From the NCBI GenBank assembly GCA_948527295.1, contig CAOSWK010000014.1, positions 1 through 6,737 of the forward strand: a DNA stretch of 6,737 nucleotides, read 5' to 3'. Each line of letters starts with the position of its first letter. Position 1 is the first letter of the stretch. Position numbers and translations under genes: made by a program. Below, in pieces: positions 5,822 to 6,737 of this stretch. The stretch comes from an uncultured Eubacteriales bacterium. GTDB taxonomy: Bacteria; Bacillota; Clostridia; Oscillospirales; Acutalibacteraceae. Below the pieces are notes generated by a model. It was given only the letters and a program-made list of their open reading frames with translations. It had not been told where the DNA came from and did no database searches.

Positions 5822-6384
5822 CTAATTTAATTCAAAAGCTCCAGTATACAGCCGGTAATATTCATTTTTTTGAGAAATCAGCTCATCGTGAGTGCCCTTT
5901 TCTATGATCCTGCCCCTTTCAAGAACAATTATGGTGTCGGAATTCTTTATCGTTGAAAGTCTATGCGCAATTACAAATACAGTACGACCTTGCATAAGTG
6001 CATCCATACCTTTTTGAATTATGGACTCTGTCCTAGTGTCAATCGAAGACGTAGCTTCATCTAAAATCATAACAGGTAGATCAGCAACAGCTGCTCTAGC
6101 AATAGAGATAAGTTGCCTTTGCCCTTGCGAAAGGCTACTATTATTTCCACTAATTACCGTTTGATATCCTTTGGGAAGCATTTGTATAAAATTGTCGGCA
6201 TTAACTAGCTTAGCCGCATCGATACACTCTTTATCTGTAGCATCAAGTCTACCATAGCGAATATTTTCCATAATCGTTCCAGTAAACAAATTAACATCTT
6301 GTAGAACAATACCAAGAGATTTCCTTAAATCTTGCTTTTTAATATTTTTTATATCGATTCCATCATAATATATTTTGCCCTTAA
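5822..6384 (-). pseudogene. 5'-truncated ABC exporter: nucleotide-binding domain without Walker A
   Basis: The open frame runs from 6532 (236 codons), but homology begins only at about residue 51 (G-K-I-Y-Y-D-G-I-D-I). From there the domain is complete to its end: Q-loop V-L-Q-D (Gln78), signature L-S-Q-G-Q (134-138), Walker B V-M-I-L-D-E with catalytic Glu159, switch H190 in V-I-A-H-R-L-S-T, and a C-terminal G-T-H-D-E-L. It resembles the catalytic half of heterodimeric exporters such as TM287/TM288, whose TM288 subunit also has S-Q-G-Q. The whole transmembrane domain and Walker A (G-x-x-G-x-G-K-S/T) are missing; the first ~50 codons are unrelated sequence that reads better on the other strand. 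Without Walker A it cannot bind ATP normally, so it is a relic, although the remaining frame has no stops, which suggests recent truncation. Its terminator is intact. Confidence 0.88.
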
Positions 6385-6385
6385 A

Positions 6386-6604
6386 CAGCGATATCAGGAC
6401 AGCAAGGATAAGCTGAATGTCGCAGAAAAGGCAGCTTCTCAAGTTGGCAATGAAATAGCCTTCACAACAGTCTCTCCCAAGTTGAGCGAAGGATTTCCTG
6501 TCAGGAATGGTGTAATCATAAAAAAGCTGCACAGCTGTCTGAATGATTGGTCAAAGTTCTCTACACGACTGGGGACTTTGGAGGCTAACATTTTTCATTT
6601 TTAA
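6386..6604 (+). pseudogene. Possible 3' fragment of an unidentified + strand gene
   Basis: Starting just where ABC homology ends, the + strand is open for 72 codons to TAA 6602-6604. It has protein-like composition: R-Y-Q-D-S-K-D-K-L-N-V-A-E-K-A-A-S-Q, then L-S-E-G-F-P-V-R-N, then L-N-D-W-S-K-F-S-T-R-L-G-T-L-E-A-N-I-F. No start codon with a Shine-Dalgarno fits: the in-frame ATG at 6332 lies inside the ABC sequence. The helical layout with a central break and a W-containing second helix faintly recalls small type VII secretion substrates, but this is only a resemblance. I would treat it as the tail of a gene cut off by the rearrangement at about 6385. Confidence 0.35.
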
Positions 6605-6660
6605 AGATAAGGCTAATTAGTGTAGGACTGATATTAGGATTTTATAAACAAAAACTCAAG

Positions 6661-6689
6661 TTGCATTTTTGATATTTTTGTGTTATAAT
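6661..6689 (+). promoter_or_regulatory. Strong sigma-A promoter with extended -10
   Basis: TTGCAT (6661-6666), a 17-base spacer and TATAAT (6684-6689) preceded by TG at 6681-6682, the extended -10 form. Transcription should start near 6696, giving a leader of under 30 bases to the gene at 6723. Confidence 0.8.
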
Positions 6690-6722
6690 TAACATAAAAA
6701 TTGTAATGTGAGGATTTTTATT

Positions 6723-6737
6723 ATGAATAATGCAAAA
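6723..6737 (+). CDS. Start of a gene that runs off the window
   Basis: ATG at 6723 reads M-N-N-A-K before the window ends. It follows GTGAGG (6708-6713) at a spacing of 9 bases and the promoter at 6661-6689, so the start is well placed. Too little is present to identify the product. Confidence 0.6.

Noticed and set aside
6613..6620. CTAATTAG palindrome near the 6661 promoter
   Set aside because: An 8-base AT-rich palindrome is expected by chance, and it lies too far upstream of the promoter to call an operator.
1..6737. CRISPR array, tRNA, rRNA or intact insertion sequence
   Set aside because: No regularly spaced repeats, cloverleaf, rRNA-like stretch, or paired terminal repeats with a transposase were seen.

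Overview
This is a low-GC bacterial window whose signals fit a host-associated Bacillota (Clostridia-like or streptococcus-like) chromosome. Shine-Dalgarno sites are strong, the two clearest promoters are sigma-A type, an OatA/Adr-type peptidoglycan O-acetyltransferase is present, and there are remains of a clostridial-style serine recombinase. UGA is read as stop. I cannot name a species.

Layout. 1-267: the broken end of a BspA-like leucine-rich-repeat surface protein. 275-806: a strongly decayed gene seen only as frame-hopping fragments, including a cysteine-rich stretch, followed by a terminator-like hairpin near 858-894. 1080-1502 (+): an intact single-domain cupin gene with a near-perfect Shine-Dalgarno and a strong hairpin at 1523-1555. 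4043-1691 (-): a two-gene unit made of a small membrane-anchored MORN-like protein followed by the OatA/Adr-type acyltransferase. It is driven by a promoter at 4180-4152 and has a leader that can fold over the first gene's Shine-Dalgarno. 5118-4265 (-): two translationally coupled helical proteins of unknown function. 5641-5103 (-): a large serine recombinase relic with two stops and two frameshifts, lacking its catalytic domain. 6384-5822 (-): the 3' part of an ABC exporter nucleotide-binding domain without Walker A, ending at a good terminator. At about 6385 it abuts a + strand fragment (6386-6604), so two 5'-truncated reading frames meet head to head. A good + strand promoter at 6661-6689 serves a gene that begins at 6723 and runs off the window.

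How it fits together. The clearest working module is the MORN-like/oatA unit. OatA-family enzymes acetylate peptidoglycan muramic acid at the cell surface and so resist lysozyme; a membrane-tethered MORN-like protein on the same transcript is a candidate partner. The most interesting regulatory signal is the roughly 100-nt leader of that unit, in which a 10-bp arm (plus a further 5 bp) is complementary to the Shine-Dalgarno and start codon of the first gene. Most of the remainder is a graveyard of genes broken by stops, frameshifts and rearrangement. Intact genes (cupin, MORN-like, oatA, the coupled pair) sit as islands among the relics, as expected of a region worked over by mobile elements or a genome undergoing reduction.
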